Both the position numbers and the translations under genes were made by a program. From Methanobacteriota archaeon (GTDB taxonomy: Archaea; Halobacteriota; Methanomicrobia; Methanomicrobiales; Methanoculleaceae): a stretch of DNA of 64,000 bases. Under the pieces are notes generated by a model. That model was not told where the DNA came from. It searched no databases and saw nothing but the letters and a program-made list of their open reading frames with translations. Below, in pieces: positions 35,847 through 44,413 of the stretch (position 1 is the first letter of the stretch; every line of letters begins with the position of its first letter). Where the stretch lies: positions 432,967 through 496,966 of the forward strand of contig JAENYE010000002.1 of assembly GCA_016841955.1 (NCBI GenBank), written 5' to 3'.

Positions 35847-38296
35847 GCCTTATCCTCCTCACCGGCATCGTCGGGGATGACAATCTCCACGATTGTCCCG
35901 GGCTCCCCTGGTCGGAAAGTGACAGTCCCTTCGAGCTGCGCCGCAAGGATCCAGACCAGCTGCAGCCCAAGGGTTGCCGGAGACCGGGTGATGACGTCCG
36001 GGGGCATCCCGACCCCGTCGTCCCGGTAGTCGACGGTGAGCCGGTGGTCCGGCGACCGGGCGACCCGGATCGCGATCGCCCCCGTATCCCTGCCGGCAAA
36101 CCCGTGCTTGAGGGAGTTAGAAATGAGTTCGTTAAGGATGAGGCCGAGCGGGACCGCCGCATCGCTGGAAAGGGTGATCGGCCCTGCCGTCCCGACGGTG
36201 ACGGAGATGTAGTCCTGCAGGGCATATGACCGGATCAGGTCGTCTGCGAGCCGGCGCGCGTAGGCGCCGATATCGACGGTGGCAATGGACTCGGACCGGT
36301 AGAGGGTCTCGTGGACGAGTGCCAGCGACTTCACCCGGTTCTCGCTCTCCCGGATACATTCGCGGGCCCCGGCGTTCTCTATCAGGCGGCCCTGCAGGGA
36401 GAGGAGGCTTGAGATCACCTGCATGTTGTTCTTCACCCGGTGGTGGACCTCCTTTAAGAGGGCGGTCTTCTCGTCGAGCGACGCCTGCAGCCGACGCTCG
36501 TAGGCCGTCCGCTCCTCAGAGAGCCGGGCGGTGATGATGGCGAGCGAGGCCTGGTCCGCGATCCCTTTCAGGAGCGCGAGTTCTTCCGTGGAGAAGACGC
36601 GCGGGGCGTCGAACGTCACCACCCCCAGAGCCCCGATCAGGGCTCCTTCGTGAAGGATTGCCGCGGACGCGAGCGTGCGGGGAAGCTGTTCCGGTGTTTT
36701 CCTCCAGGATACTTCATCCATCCTGGGTACCAGGTCGGGGATAGTGAAGACCGGACCCTGTCCTCGGAGTTCACGCTCGTAGATCGTCCGTGGGATGAGC
36801 GGCAGAGACTCCCGTTCCTCCTCCGGCACCCCGAACGACCGGGCCGGCACGAGCAGGCCCGGGTGGGGCTCGTTGAGGAAGACGGCCGCTACCGGGACAC
36901 GGAGCACCCGGGCCGTCTCCTCGCAGAGCGCATCGAGCACGGCATCGAGCGTGCCGTTGCGGTTCAGCCGTGCCGCGATCCATAGCAGCGTATCGGTACG
37001 GTCCATCTCCTCGCGAAGTGCCTGCTCCCGTGCTCTCTGTGCGGTGATATCGTGGACGATCCCGACGTTGTACCACCCGTCCCCGGTCATCACTGCGGCT
37101 ACCGAGAGTTCCGCGGGGAACACGGAACCCCCTTTCCGGGCGAACGTGACGTCGGGGAACCTCTGGCGGGCGACGCCCTGCGGCGCGGCCGCAGCGGCAT
37201 GCCTGACGCCCTCGACGTACGGAAAATGGAAATACCCGGGCGGGAACAGCCGGCATACATCGCTCCCGACGATCTCATCCGCCGTATACCAAAAGAGGTC
37301 TTCGGCGCTGTGGTTCCAGTAGGTGATCCTGCCGGAATCGTCCAGGACGACGATCGCGTCGGATGCGGCATCGGCCATGAGGGCCAGTTTCTGATCATTT
37401 ATCCAGGTGTTCCGGGCCTCCCGCCGCTTGCGTTCGGTGATATCGTGGCCGACCACCTGGTACTCGCAGACAGCACCCCCGTCGCCGAAGATAGCCCGGC
37501 ATATGCTACGGTACCAGCGTTCCTCACCGTCCGCTTCACCGACCCTGAACTCCCGGGTGACGATGGAGTTGGCCGCGTCGGGTGGAGCCGTCCCGGGGGA
37601 CAGCTCTCCTGTGATTTCGGGTGGTAGTATGTCCTGCACGCGCATCCCGATCACTCCGTCGCGTTCCCGCAAGCAGAAGGCACAAAATGCCTCATTCGCG
37701 TAGGTGATCGTTCCATCAGGCAGGATCCTGCAGAGGGGGTCGGTCAGGTCCTCGACGATGGCGCGGTAGTAGGCCCCGACGGTATGCAGCGCTTCGCACG
37801 AGCAGGGACCCTTCATGACCGAACCAAGGGCTGCGGCGGCCGCCTTCAACACATCGATCTCGAACCGGCTCCACCTCCTTCGCCCCGGGCGTCCCCGGAA
37901 CCCCAGGACACCCCGGAGTTCCGACCCGCAGAAGACAGGGGCTATCAGGACCTCCCCGGATACTCCCCGGACAGGCAGGCCTGCCCGGAGCTGTTCCTCC
38001 CACCCGGGAGGCAGATCCCGGCAGGAAAGAGACTGCCCTTTACCCTGCGGGCCGACCCCATCGGCGGCCCATTCGCACCGGAGACGCAGGCAGACCTCTC
38101 CCGTGCCCGGCTTACGGGCGGCCTTGGCGAGGCAGACCCGGCTCACCCTCACCGCCCTCCCGAGGCGCCGGAGGAAGGTGTGCATCCGGGTGTCCTCGGC
38201 GACGCTCCCGGAGGAGAGAGCCCCTGCATTGCCGAGAACCGCCACATGCCGCCGGAGGGCGCCGACGGTGCGTCTCCACCTTCTTCTATCGGGCAT
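35843..38296 (-). CDS. GAF/PAS multi-sensor histidine kinase (HisKA_2 type)
   Basis: 817 residues, soluble. A GAF-like N-terminal region (about 40-165), PAS (IVEDLTDPLCRILPDGTITY), PAS (ALMADAASDAIVVLDDSGRI), GAF (ETARVLRVPVAAVFLNEPHP), then a HisKA_2 phosphoacceptor (LLKEVHHRVKNNMQVISSLL) and HATPase (GLILNELISNSLKHGFAG, DDGVGMPPDV). This class often sends phosphate to stand-alone receivers, such as the one at 40511. The start overlaps the end of a decayed HAMP/CheW gene. Confidence 0.92.
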   Translation of the reverse strand: MPDRRRWRRTVGALRRHVAVLGNAGALSSGSVAEDTRMHTFLRRLGRAVRVSRVCLAKAARKPGTGEVCLRLRCEWAADGVGPQGKGQSLSCRDLPPGWEEQLRAGLPVRGVSGEVLIAPVFCGSELRGVLGFRGRPGRRRWSRFEIDVLKAAAAALGSVMKGPCSCEALHTVGAYYRAIVEDLTDPLCRILPDGTITYANEAFCAFCLRERDGVIGMRVQDILPPEITGELSPGTAPPDAANSIVTREFRVGEADGEERWYRSICRAIFGDGGAVCEYQVVGHDITERKRREARNTWINDQKLALMADAASDAIVVLDDSGRITYWNHSAEDLFWYTADEIVGSDVCRLFPPGYFHFPYVEGVRHAAAAAPQGVARQRFPDVTFARKGGSVFPAELSVAAVMTGDGWYNVGIVHDITAQRAREQALREEMDRTDTLLWIAARLNRNGTLDAVLDALCEETARVLRVPVAAVFLNEPHPGLLVPARSFGVPEEERESLPLIPRTIYERELRGQGPVFTIPDLVPRMDEVSWRKTPEQLPRTLASAAILHEGALIGALGVVTFDAPRVFSTEELALLKGIADQASLAIITARLSEERTAYERRLQASLDEKTALLKEVHHRVKNNMQVISSLLSLQGRLIENAGARECIRESENRVKSLALVHETLYRSESIATVDIGAYARRLADDLIRSYALQDYISVTVGTAGPITLSSDAAVPLGLILNELISNSLKHGFAGRDTGAIAIRVARSPDHRLTVDYRDDGVGMPPDVITRSPATLGLQLVWILAAQLEGTVTFRPGEPGTIVEIVIPDDAGEEDKA

Positions 38297-38872
38297 CCCT
38301 GCCGTTCACCGGATCCCGGAGGGTCTTCTGGATATCGATCCAGATGATAAGGTCTTTATCACCCATCTTCTCTCTGTCAATTCCGTCGCTGCCGTGCAAC
38401 TTGATGATCCCCTTCATGTAGGCCTGGCTTGAGATTGTCTCGTCAATCCGTTCGACATCGGTCTCCGCAACCTGGATGACACTATGGACGTCGTCGACGA
38501 TCCCGATGTTCGACCCGCCGGAGGCCTCGGGAGGGCAGTGAGGGCGTCGATGCACGGGTTCAGGCTCACCTTGATCTTGTTGAAGTCGCCCCGGTAATCG
38601 GCCATAATCTTCTTTGGGATCTCCCCGCTGCTGATGCGGTCGATGTAGTTCGCCGTCACTTCGATCGGGTCGACGATGGCATCGAGGACGTCGTTCATGC
38701 CCTCGAGGATTGTGCGGAAGCCTCTCTGGTGCTTGGAGAGGTCGGCACGGAGATCCAGTTTTCCGCTGGCGGCTCTTTTGAGCAGGCGTATCAGGTCGGC
38801 GCTTATTCCGAATTCTTTGGCATCGAACGTATTGTTGTCAGATGATTCCAGCGTGCTTTCCACGTAGATCAT
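38286..38872 (-). pseudogene. Decayed HAMP/CheW chemoreceptor-like gene
   Basis: The 5' part (from 38872) encodes a HAMP-type segment, YIDRISSGEIPKKIMADYRG followed by DFNKIKVSLNPCIDAL, seen in methanogen methyl-accepting proteins. Near 38525-38545 the sense switches to another frame that encodes a CheW-like C-terminus (GIVDDVHSVIQVAETDVERI, then YMKGIIKLHG). The signalling coiled coil and most of CheW are missing. This is best explained by an internal deletion with loss of frame. Confidence 0.7.
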
Positions 38873-39342
38873 TCCCTTCCTTCATCAGTTCTTCCGGAGG
38901 CGATGCGTCCGCCAGCTTGCGGAATGGATCTTTACGGGTCAGGAGGAACTCGTGCGGCAACGGGACTGAGGTTTGCGCTCCAGGGCGTGGATGATATATC
39001 CGGGTATGCTCTGCCGCCGGTGGGTCTGGCTGGTGAATGTAGAAAACCTGGCCGTTCTTCCGGAGTGCCGGGGAGATACTCCTCGCGAGAGGTTCACTCC
39101 CGATATGCACACCTATATGCATGCATATGCTGATCGCAGATTAACCCGATGTGACAATAAATGTTGCGAAAGATCGCTCGCTATTTTGAAACAATATCCA
39201 ACAATTTTCAGCAAATATGGAAAATATTCGGTACGTCCATCCGATCTGCCCGTGGAACGCCGAAGTGCCGGTCATTATGCCGGGTTGCCGGCATAGATAA
39301 CCTCTATGCTGCCAGAGTAGGTACAGAGGTGTAGGGACCGGA
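38873..39342. other. Intergenic region before the HTH-kinase gene
   Basis: 470 bp with no supported gene. The left half is GC-rich and may be eroded coding sequence of the pseudogene. The right half (39130-39240) is AT-rich with possible TATA elements and AATAT-GGAAA-ATATT (about 39214-39228). An inverted repeat at 39291-39309 precedes the next gene. Confidence 0.45.
39291..39309. promoter_or_regulatory. Inverted repeat upstream of the HTH-kinase
   Basis: GCATAGA (39291-39297) and TCTATGC (39303-39309), perfect 7-bp arms with a 5-nt spacer, about 34 nt before the ATG at 39343. A dimeric helix-turn-helix protein could bind; the adjacent gene encodes an HTH domain. Confidence 0.45.
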
Positions 39343-40575
39343 ATGCCTGACGAGATACCAGAGCTTGAGGAGATCAAGGTGCTTCTCCGCCAGGAGCCCC
39401 GTGGTCTCAGTATTCTTGAGATCTCCCGGGAACTCAAGATCGGGAGGAACGTGACGACGAAATACCTGAGCATGCTCCACGCTGCAGGCCAGGTTGAGGT
39501 GCGCAGGGTTGCGGCGGCGAAACTCTACACCCTTGCGCACAGGGTACCGGTCTCCGCGCTCCTCGGGCTTACCTCGGACCTGATCGTCGTTCTCGACCGG
39601 AGCCTGCGCGTCGTGCTCGCCAACGACGCGTTTCGGGCCGCGCTCTGTCCCGGCAAGGCCGATATCACCGGCCGCTCGTTTGAGGCGTTCTTCCCGGATC
39701 GCCCACTCCCCCCGGAGGTCATAGAGATGACCCGGACCGCGCTCCGGGGGCAGGAGGGCAGGTCCGAGGTGCCCTGGGAGACCGGCGGGCGCACGGTGCA
39801 GTTTCGTGCAAAGTTCGTCCCTGTGGTCTTCGAGGACGGGTCACCGGGCGTGACCGTCATCTTAGAAGACGTCACCCGCGAGGTCGAAGCGGCGCGGGAC
39901 CTCGAGAAGGCCCTGGAAGAGAAGGAAGCACTGATCCATGCCATCCACTACCGAATGCGCAACACCCTCCAGGTGGTCTCAAGCATCCTGCACCTGCAGA
40001 CGGCCCGGCTCACCGACCCTGCCGCCAGAAAAGCGATCCGGGCGACGGAACAGCAAATCCTCTCGCTCGCCCTCGCCCACGAGGATCTCTACCTGTCGCA
40101 AAATTCCGACCGTGTCAGGATGGAGGAGTACCTGACCCGTCTTGCCGGCACCCTCATCGGCACCTACGGCGTGCCCCTGGATAAGATCTCGTGGAAAGTG
40201 CGCGCCCCGGGAATCGAGATGCCTCTCGAGCTCGCCCAGTTCACCGGGTTCATCCTCGTCGAACTGATCGTCAACGTCATCCAGCACGCTTTCCCGGACG
40301 GGATGACCGGGTCGATGGAGGTGGCGATCGACCGCGACCGGGCGGGCACATACACCGTCACTGTCCAGGACAACGGGGTCGGCATCCCGGAAGGGATGGA
40401 GATCGCCGCGGGCACCACTCCAGGCCTCCCCACCGTCCGGCTTCTCGTCGAGCAGTACCTTGAGGGGCGGATTGCAATAGGATGGGATAGCAGCGGCACG
40501 ACGGTGACGGTCACCTTCGGAGAGAATCTGCTCGTACCTCCCCCGGGGACGGCAGAGACCGAAGGGCACACCTGA
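39343..40575 (+). CDS. HTH-PAS histidine kinase (HisKA_2 type)
   Basis: 410 residues. The N-terminal ~65 residues form a winged-helix DNA-binding domain (GLSILEISRELKIGRNVTTK, then YLSMLHAAGQVEVRRV). A PAS domain follows (LTSDLIVVLDRSLRVVLAND), then a HisKA_2-type phosphoacceptor in LIHAIHYRMRNTLQVVSSIL and a HATPase (GFILVELIVNVIQHAFPDGM; QDNGVGIPEGM). A kinase that may itself bind DNA is unusual. Its last 65 bases overlap the convergent response regulator gene. Confidence 0.9.
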   Translation: MPDEIPELEEIKVLLRQEPRGLSILEISRELKIGRNVTTKYLSMLHAAGQVEVRRVAAAKLYTLAHRVPVSALLGLTSDLIVVLDRSLRVVLANDAFRAALCPGKADITGRSFEAFFPDRPLPPEVIEMTRTALRGQEGRSEVPWETGGRTVQFRAKFVPVVFEDGSPGVTVILEDVTREVEAARDLEKALEEKEALIHAIHYRMRNTLQVVSSILHLQTARLTDPAARKAIRATEQQILSLALAHEDLYLSQNSDRVRMEEYLTRLAGTLIGTYGVPLDKISWKVRAPGIEMPLELAQFTGFILVELIVNVIQHAFPDGMTGSMEVAIDRDRAGTYTVTVQDNGVGIPEGMEIAAGTTPGLPTVRLLVEQYLEGRIAIGWDSSGTTVTVTFGENLLVPPPGTAETEGHT

Positions 40576-40945
40576 TCGCACAGACCAGATCTGCAGTGGT
40601 ATATGGTTTCAGAACATATCCCGCAGGAGACGTTGCCATTGCCCGGCCCCTCACCGACGGGTCCGAGTGGGCGGTGACATAGACGATGGGGATACCGAAG
40701 CGGTCGCCTATGATCTCCGCCGCCTCGATGCCGTCCATGTCGCCCTTGAGCGTGATGTCCATGAAGATCAGGTGCGGCCGCACCTGCTCCGCCTGGCGGA
40801 TCGCATCCGCTCCCGTCGCCGCCACCGAAACATCCCCATAGCCAAGCTCCTCGAGCCGGGTCACTATGTCAAACGCGATGATGCCGTCGTCCTCGACGAC
40901 AAGAAGCCGTATCTCTCCGTCATCAGTCCCGGTCATCTCACGCAC
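40511..40945 (-). CDS. Single-domain response regulator
   Basis: 144 residues. Receiver with acidic pair in LLVVEDDGIIAFDIVTRLEE, phosphoacceptor Asp in LIFMDITLKGDMDGIEAAE, Thr in VYVTAHSD and Lys in GYVLKPYTT. This subtype commonly pairs with HisKA_2 kinases. It overlaps the 3' end of the HTH-kinase gene on the other strand by 65 bp. The codon pattern supports the receiver over most of its length. Confidence 0.9.
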   Translation of the reverse strand: MREMTGTDDGEIRLLVVEDDGIIAFDIVTRLEELGYGDVSVAATGADAIRQAEQVRPHLIFMDITLKGDMDGIEAAEIIGDRFGIPIVYVTAHSDPSVRGRAMATSPAGYVLKPYTTADLVCAIRCALRSLPSPGEVRADSLRR

Positions 40946-41165
40946 CCCACCACCCTTGCCGCGTCACCGGTCCCGGCTTCGATGCACGAGCAGAATAATC
41001 CAGTTGTAATAATATCAGGCTTGCGTTATTTACCGTTTTTGAGTCGCCTCACCGGAACACACCGGGCCGGGGTTCCGCACCCCCGGCCGAGACCTTCATA
41101 AGCCACCCTGACCACAGGAGGCCAGGACGGGCGGGGTGCCTGGACCACCCAGAAGGTGAGAGGAG

Positions 41166-41228
41166 ATGAGACGGCTGGAAGGGAAGAACGTGCTCGTCAC
41201 CGGCGGCTCGACCGGCATCGGCCGGGCT
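41166..41228 (+). pseudogene. Remnant of a short-chain dehydrogenase gene
   Basis: ATG preceded by GAGAGGAG starts RRLEGKNVLVTGGSTGIGRA, the cofactor-binding N-terminus of classical SDR enzymes (TGxxxGIG). After about 21 residues the similarity stops and no catalytic YxxxK follows before the next gene. Only the first strand-helix survives. Confidence 0.65.
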
Positions 41229-41538
41229 GACTCTCTGTGCCGACTTCAGGACACCGTGGTCATCGGGGAGTTGAGGGATCGGGGGCAGAGCCCTCATCGG
41301 GAGCCTGCGGGAGAACGGCCGGGATCGCTCCCGGGTGCTCGCCGAAAGGCCCCGGCAAGCCGCGGGATTCATTCAAACAGATTAATATAATTCTATTTTT
41401 ATACGATATCACTCGAAAAAATCGCCCGACATAAAGTCTGCTGCGGCAGTCCCGGCACGGAGGGATCCCAACCCTGCCGCCGGGCGATCACCCGGGGAAC
41501 GGTTCAGTGAGCATCAGGAGAGGAGACGCAGGTATAGC
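41229..41538. other. Intergenic region: SDR debris, promoter and leader of the MFS gene
   Basis: Downstream of the SDR remnant there is no gene. AT-rich promoter sequence (AATATAATTC at 41384-41393 and TTTTTATACG at 41395-41404) is followed by a foldable leader (41421-41488) and GGAGAGGAG before the MFS ATG. Confidence 0.5.
41421..41488 (+). ncRNA. Candidate structured 5' leader of the MFS transporter gene
   Basis: ATCGCCCG (41421-41428) pairs with CGGGCGAT (41481-41488). Directly inside, GCGGCAG (41443-41449) pairs with CTGCCGC (41474-41480), and TCCC (41450-41453) can pair with GGGA (41462-41465). The stacked 8-bp and 7-bp stems with a one-sided bulge resemble a cis-regulatory RNA. It lies 50 nt before the ATG. 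Seen by eye only. Confidence 0.4.
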
Positions 41539-43020
41539 ATGGCCTTCGAGACAAAAGAGAGCCTGACGGAAGAAGAGGTCCGTCACGGCTTAAAACTCGT
41601 CATCAGGGACGGCCTTACCACCCAGGCGATGGTGACGCTGACCGGCGGCATCTTCCTCGTAGCCTTCGCCCTGCAGCTCGGGGCATCCAATACCGTCATC
41701 GGCCTGCTTGCCGCCATCCCGCCGCTCGCAGAACTCCTGCAGATGCCCGCCATCTACGTCGTCGACCGCGTGCGCAAAAGGAGGCTGGTGGTCGTGGCGG
41801 CATCGCTCGCCGCACGCCTCTGCTGGATACCCATCATCCTGATACCGTTCTTCCGCTCGCCGGAGCAGGGGATATTCGTGCTCATCGCGTCAATAGCCCT
41901 CTACGCGTCGTTCTCGGCGGTCTCCCACTGCGGCTGGAACTCCTGGATGCGGGACCTGATACCGCAGGACCGGCTCGGCGACTTCTTCTCCCGGCGGCTG
42001 ACCCTCTCCACGGGACTTGCGCTCGTCATCAGCCTCACCGCCGGTTTCTTCATCGACTCGTGGGACGTCGCCTTCCCGGACCTGGCAGCCTACGGCTACT
42101 CCATTCTCTTCCTCCTCGGGCTCATCGCCGGCCTCGCCGGAATCACGCTCCTCGCCCGCACGCCCGAGCCCCGGATGGTCGTCGAAGACGGGGAGGACGG
42201 GCTGCTCGCCGCCATCAGAAAGCCATTTCTGGACCTCAACTTCAAGAACCTCATCGTCTTCCTCGGGTCGTGGAACTTCGCCGTCAACCTCGCGGCGCCG
42301 TTCTTCACGGTCTACATGCTCCAGAGGATCGGCCTTGACATCTCGGTCGTCGTCGCTCTCAGCGTCCTCAGCCAGGTCATGAACATCGTCTTCTACCGGT
42401 CGTGGGGCCGGGTCTCCGACCGGTTCTCCAACAAGTCGGTTCTTGCCGTGAGCGGCCCGCTCTTCATGCTCGCGATCTTCGCGTGGATGTTCGTCACCCT
42501 CCCCGACGTCTATATCCTGACCTACCCGCTGCTCGTCCTCATCCACATCCTGATGGGGATCTCGCTTGCGGGGGTCTCGCTTGCTTCGGGAAACATCAGC
42601 CTGAAGATGGCCCCGCAGGGCCAGGCAACGAGTTACCTTGCAGCGAGCACCTTCGCAAACTCGGTCGCCGCCGGCATCGCCCCGATCCTCGGCGGGCTCT
42701 TCGTCGATTTCTTCGCCGAGCGGGAGCTCATATGGACCCTGATCTGGAAAGACCCGGTGCGGGAACTCGTCTTTGTCACCCTCGACCTGCAGCAGTGGGA
42801 GTTCTTCTTCCTCTTCGCCTTCATCCTCGGGCTCTACTCCCTCCACCGCCTGACGGTGGTGCAGGAGGAGGGGGAGGCGAAGGAGCAGGAGGTCGTCGAC
42901 GAACTCATCTCGGGGGTCCGACGAGATATGCGGAACTTCTCCCCGGCAGGGGGCCTCCGGGACTTCGTGAAGTTCCCCTTCTCGTCCGTCAGGCTTCGCC
43001 GGGAGAAGAAGAAGCGGTAG
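41539..43020 (+). CDS. Major facilitator superfamily transporter
   Basis: 493 residues, about 12 hydrophobic membrane segments. MFS loop signature region about residues 75-85 (VVDRVRKRRLVVVAA) after the second membrane segment, and a repeat of it in the second half (RVSDRFSNKSVLAVSG). The central loop holds PRMVVEDGEDG. Substrate unknown. The start has a GGAGAGGAG motif upstream and a long leader that can fold. The C-terminus is basic (RRDMRNF, RREKKKR). Confidence 0.88.
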   Translation: MAFETKESLTEEEVRHGLKLVIRDGLTTQAMVTLTGGIFLVAFALQLGASNTVIGLLAAIPPLAELLQMPAIYVVDRVRKRRLVVVAASLAARLCWIPIILIPFFRSPEQGIFVLIASIALYASFSAVSHCGWNSWMRDLIPQDRLGDFFSRRLTLSTGLALVISLTAGFFIDSWDVAFPDLAAYGYSILFLLGLIAGLAGITLLARTPEPRMVVEDGEDGLLAAIRKPFLDLNFKNLIVFLGSWNFAVNLAAPFFTVYMLQRIGLDISVVVALSVLSQVMNIVFYRSWGRVSDRFSNKSVLAVSGPLFMLAIFAWMFVTLPDVYILTYPLLVLIHILMGISLAGVSLASGNISLKMAPQGQATSYLAASTFANSVAAGIAPILGGLFVDFFAERELIWTLIWKDPVRELVFVTLDLQQWEFFFLFAFILGLYSLHRLTVVQEEGEAKEQEVVDELISGVRRDMRNFSPAGGLRDFVKFPFSSVRLRREKKKR

Positions 43021-43044
43021 AGGTAGGGGTGCTCCGATACCTTC

Positions 43045-43806
43045 ATGAACCCGGGGAAGAAGCCCGGTATCATGAACCGGAGGAGTCGTTATACCGGCCT
43101 CGTCATCGCGGCAATGCTGGCAGCGGTGCTGGTGGTCTCCGGGTGCGCCGGCATCCACCAGATGCCGGGCGGGAACAGCACGCCAGCACCGGCGGAAGGC
43201 GCCGTCACCCTCCCGGAACCCCGTTTTGAGGGCGACGTCTCCGTCGAGGAGGCGCTCCGGGAGCGGCGTTCGGTCCGGGTCTATGCCGAGGTGCCGCTGA
43301 CGCTCGACGACATCGGGCAGGTCCTCTGGGCGGCGCAGGGGGTCACGGACGACCGGGGCTACCGGACCGCTCCCTCCGCCGGAGCCCTCTACCCCCTGGA
43401 GGTCTACCTCGTCGCTGGCAGCGTCACGGACCTTGAACCGGGGGTCTACCACTACCGGCCCGGGGAACACCTGCTCGTCCGGGTCGGCGACGGGGACCGT
43501 CGGGCCGCCCTGCAGGCGGCGGCCGTCAACCAGACCCCCGTGGGCGACGCCCCGGCAACGGTCGTCATCGCCGCGGTCCCGGACCGGACGACCGCGAAAT
43601 ACGGCGAACGGGGGATGCACTATGTCTTTATGGAGGCCGGGCACGCCGCAGAGAACGTCTACCTCCAGGCGGAGGCGATCGATCTCGGCACCGTCACTAT
43701 CGGGGCGTTCGACGACGACGAGGTCCGGGAGGTCCTCGCGCTCCCGGAGGAGACGACACCGCTCTACCTCATGCCGATGGGAAGGGGTGTCCCGGGGAAT
43801 GATTGA
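43045..43806 (+). CDS. SagB/ThcOx-type nitroreductase lipoprotein
   Basis: 253 residues (an ATG at 43072 is an alternative start). A signal peptide with lipobox (LAAVLVVSGCAG) puts it outside the membrane, unusual for a flavoenzyme. The nitroreductase fold is seen in EALRERRSVRVYAEVPLTLD, the SagB-type APSAGALYPLEVYLVAGS and EAGHAAENVYLQAEAIDLGT. SagB-like enzymes are FMN-dependent oxidoreductases; no peptide or YcaO partner is here. Followed directly by a second nitroreductase. Confidence 0.87.
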   Translation: MNPGKKPGIMNRRSRYTGLVIAAMLAAVLVVSGCAGIHQMPGGNSTPAPAEGAVTLPEPRFEGDVSVEEALRERRSVRVYAEVPLTLDDIGQVLWAAQGVTDDRGYRTAPSAGALYPLEVYLVAGSVTDLEPGVYHYRPGEHLLVRVGDGDRRAALQAAAVNQTPVGDAPATVVIAAVPDRTTAKYGERGMHYVFMEAGHAAENVYLQAEAIDLGTVTIGAFDDDEVREVLALPEETTPLYLMPMGRGVPGND

Positions 43807-43833
43807 AGTCACGGGCACCCCACAGGAGGCGAG

Positions 43834-44343
43834 ATGGACACCCTCGAAGCCATCCTGACCCGGCGGAGCGTGCGGGAGTATGCCGACCGCCCGGTCGCCC
43901 CGGAGACGGTGGAGAAACTCCTCGCGGCCGCGATGCAGGCCCCCTATGCCGGCGGCGATCAGCCCTGGCACTTCGTCGTCATCGATGACCCCCGCATCCT
44001 CGAGAGTATCCCGGCGGTCAGCCCCTACGCGGAGGTCCGTCCTCCCGCACCGGCGGCAATCCTCGTCTGTCTCGACCTCCGCCTTCCCGATAACCCGGAT
44101 CTCCGGGTCCAGGGCTGCGCCGCGGCGACAGAGAACCTCCTCCTCGCCGCCCACGCGCTCGGGCTCGGTGCGGTCTGGACCGCCGTCTACCCGGATGCCG
44201 ACCGGATGCTCGGATTTGCAAACCTCTTCTCGCTCCCGGACGCCGTCGCGCCGTTCGCCCTCGTCACCGTCGGCTACCCGGCCGCCCGTCCCCCGCCCGA
44301 GGACCGCTACCGCGAGGACCGGGTCCACTACAACGGCTGGTGA
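43834..44343 (+). CDS. Nitroreductase family protein
   Basis: 169 residues, cytoplasmic. FMN-site motif LTRRSVREYADRPV (residues 8-21), then PYAGGDQPWHFVVIDDP and QGCAAATENLLLAAHALGLG. GGAGG 5 nt upstream sets the start. Reduces nitro groups, quinones or flavins with NAD(P)H; the substrate is unknown. Probably co-transcribed with the lipoprotein nitroreductase. Confidence 0.9.
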   Translation: MDTLEAILTRRSVREYADRPVAPETVEKLLAAAMQAPYAGGDQPWHFVVIDDPRILESIPAVSPYAEVRPPAPAAILVCLDLRLPDNPDLRVQGCAAATENLLLAAHALGLGAVWTAVYPDADRMLGFANLFSLPDAVAPFALVTVGYPAARPPPEDRYREDRVHYNGW

Positions 44344-44413
44344 CGCGTCCCGCCTCCCGGATGCAAATGCTCGCTCCTTATCAGGCCGGCGCTCCAAACA
44401 GGGATCGTTAACG

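Noticed and set aside
38838..39122. 94-codon minus-strand frame upstream of the HAMP remnant
   Set aside because: No family similarity and overlaps the remnant start in another frame; may be eroded sequence, not a gene.
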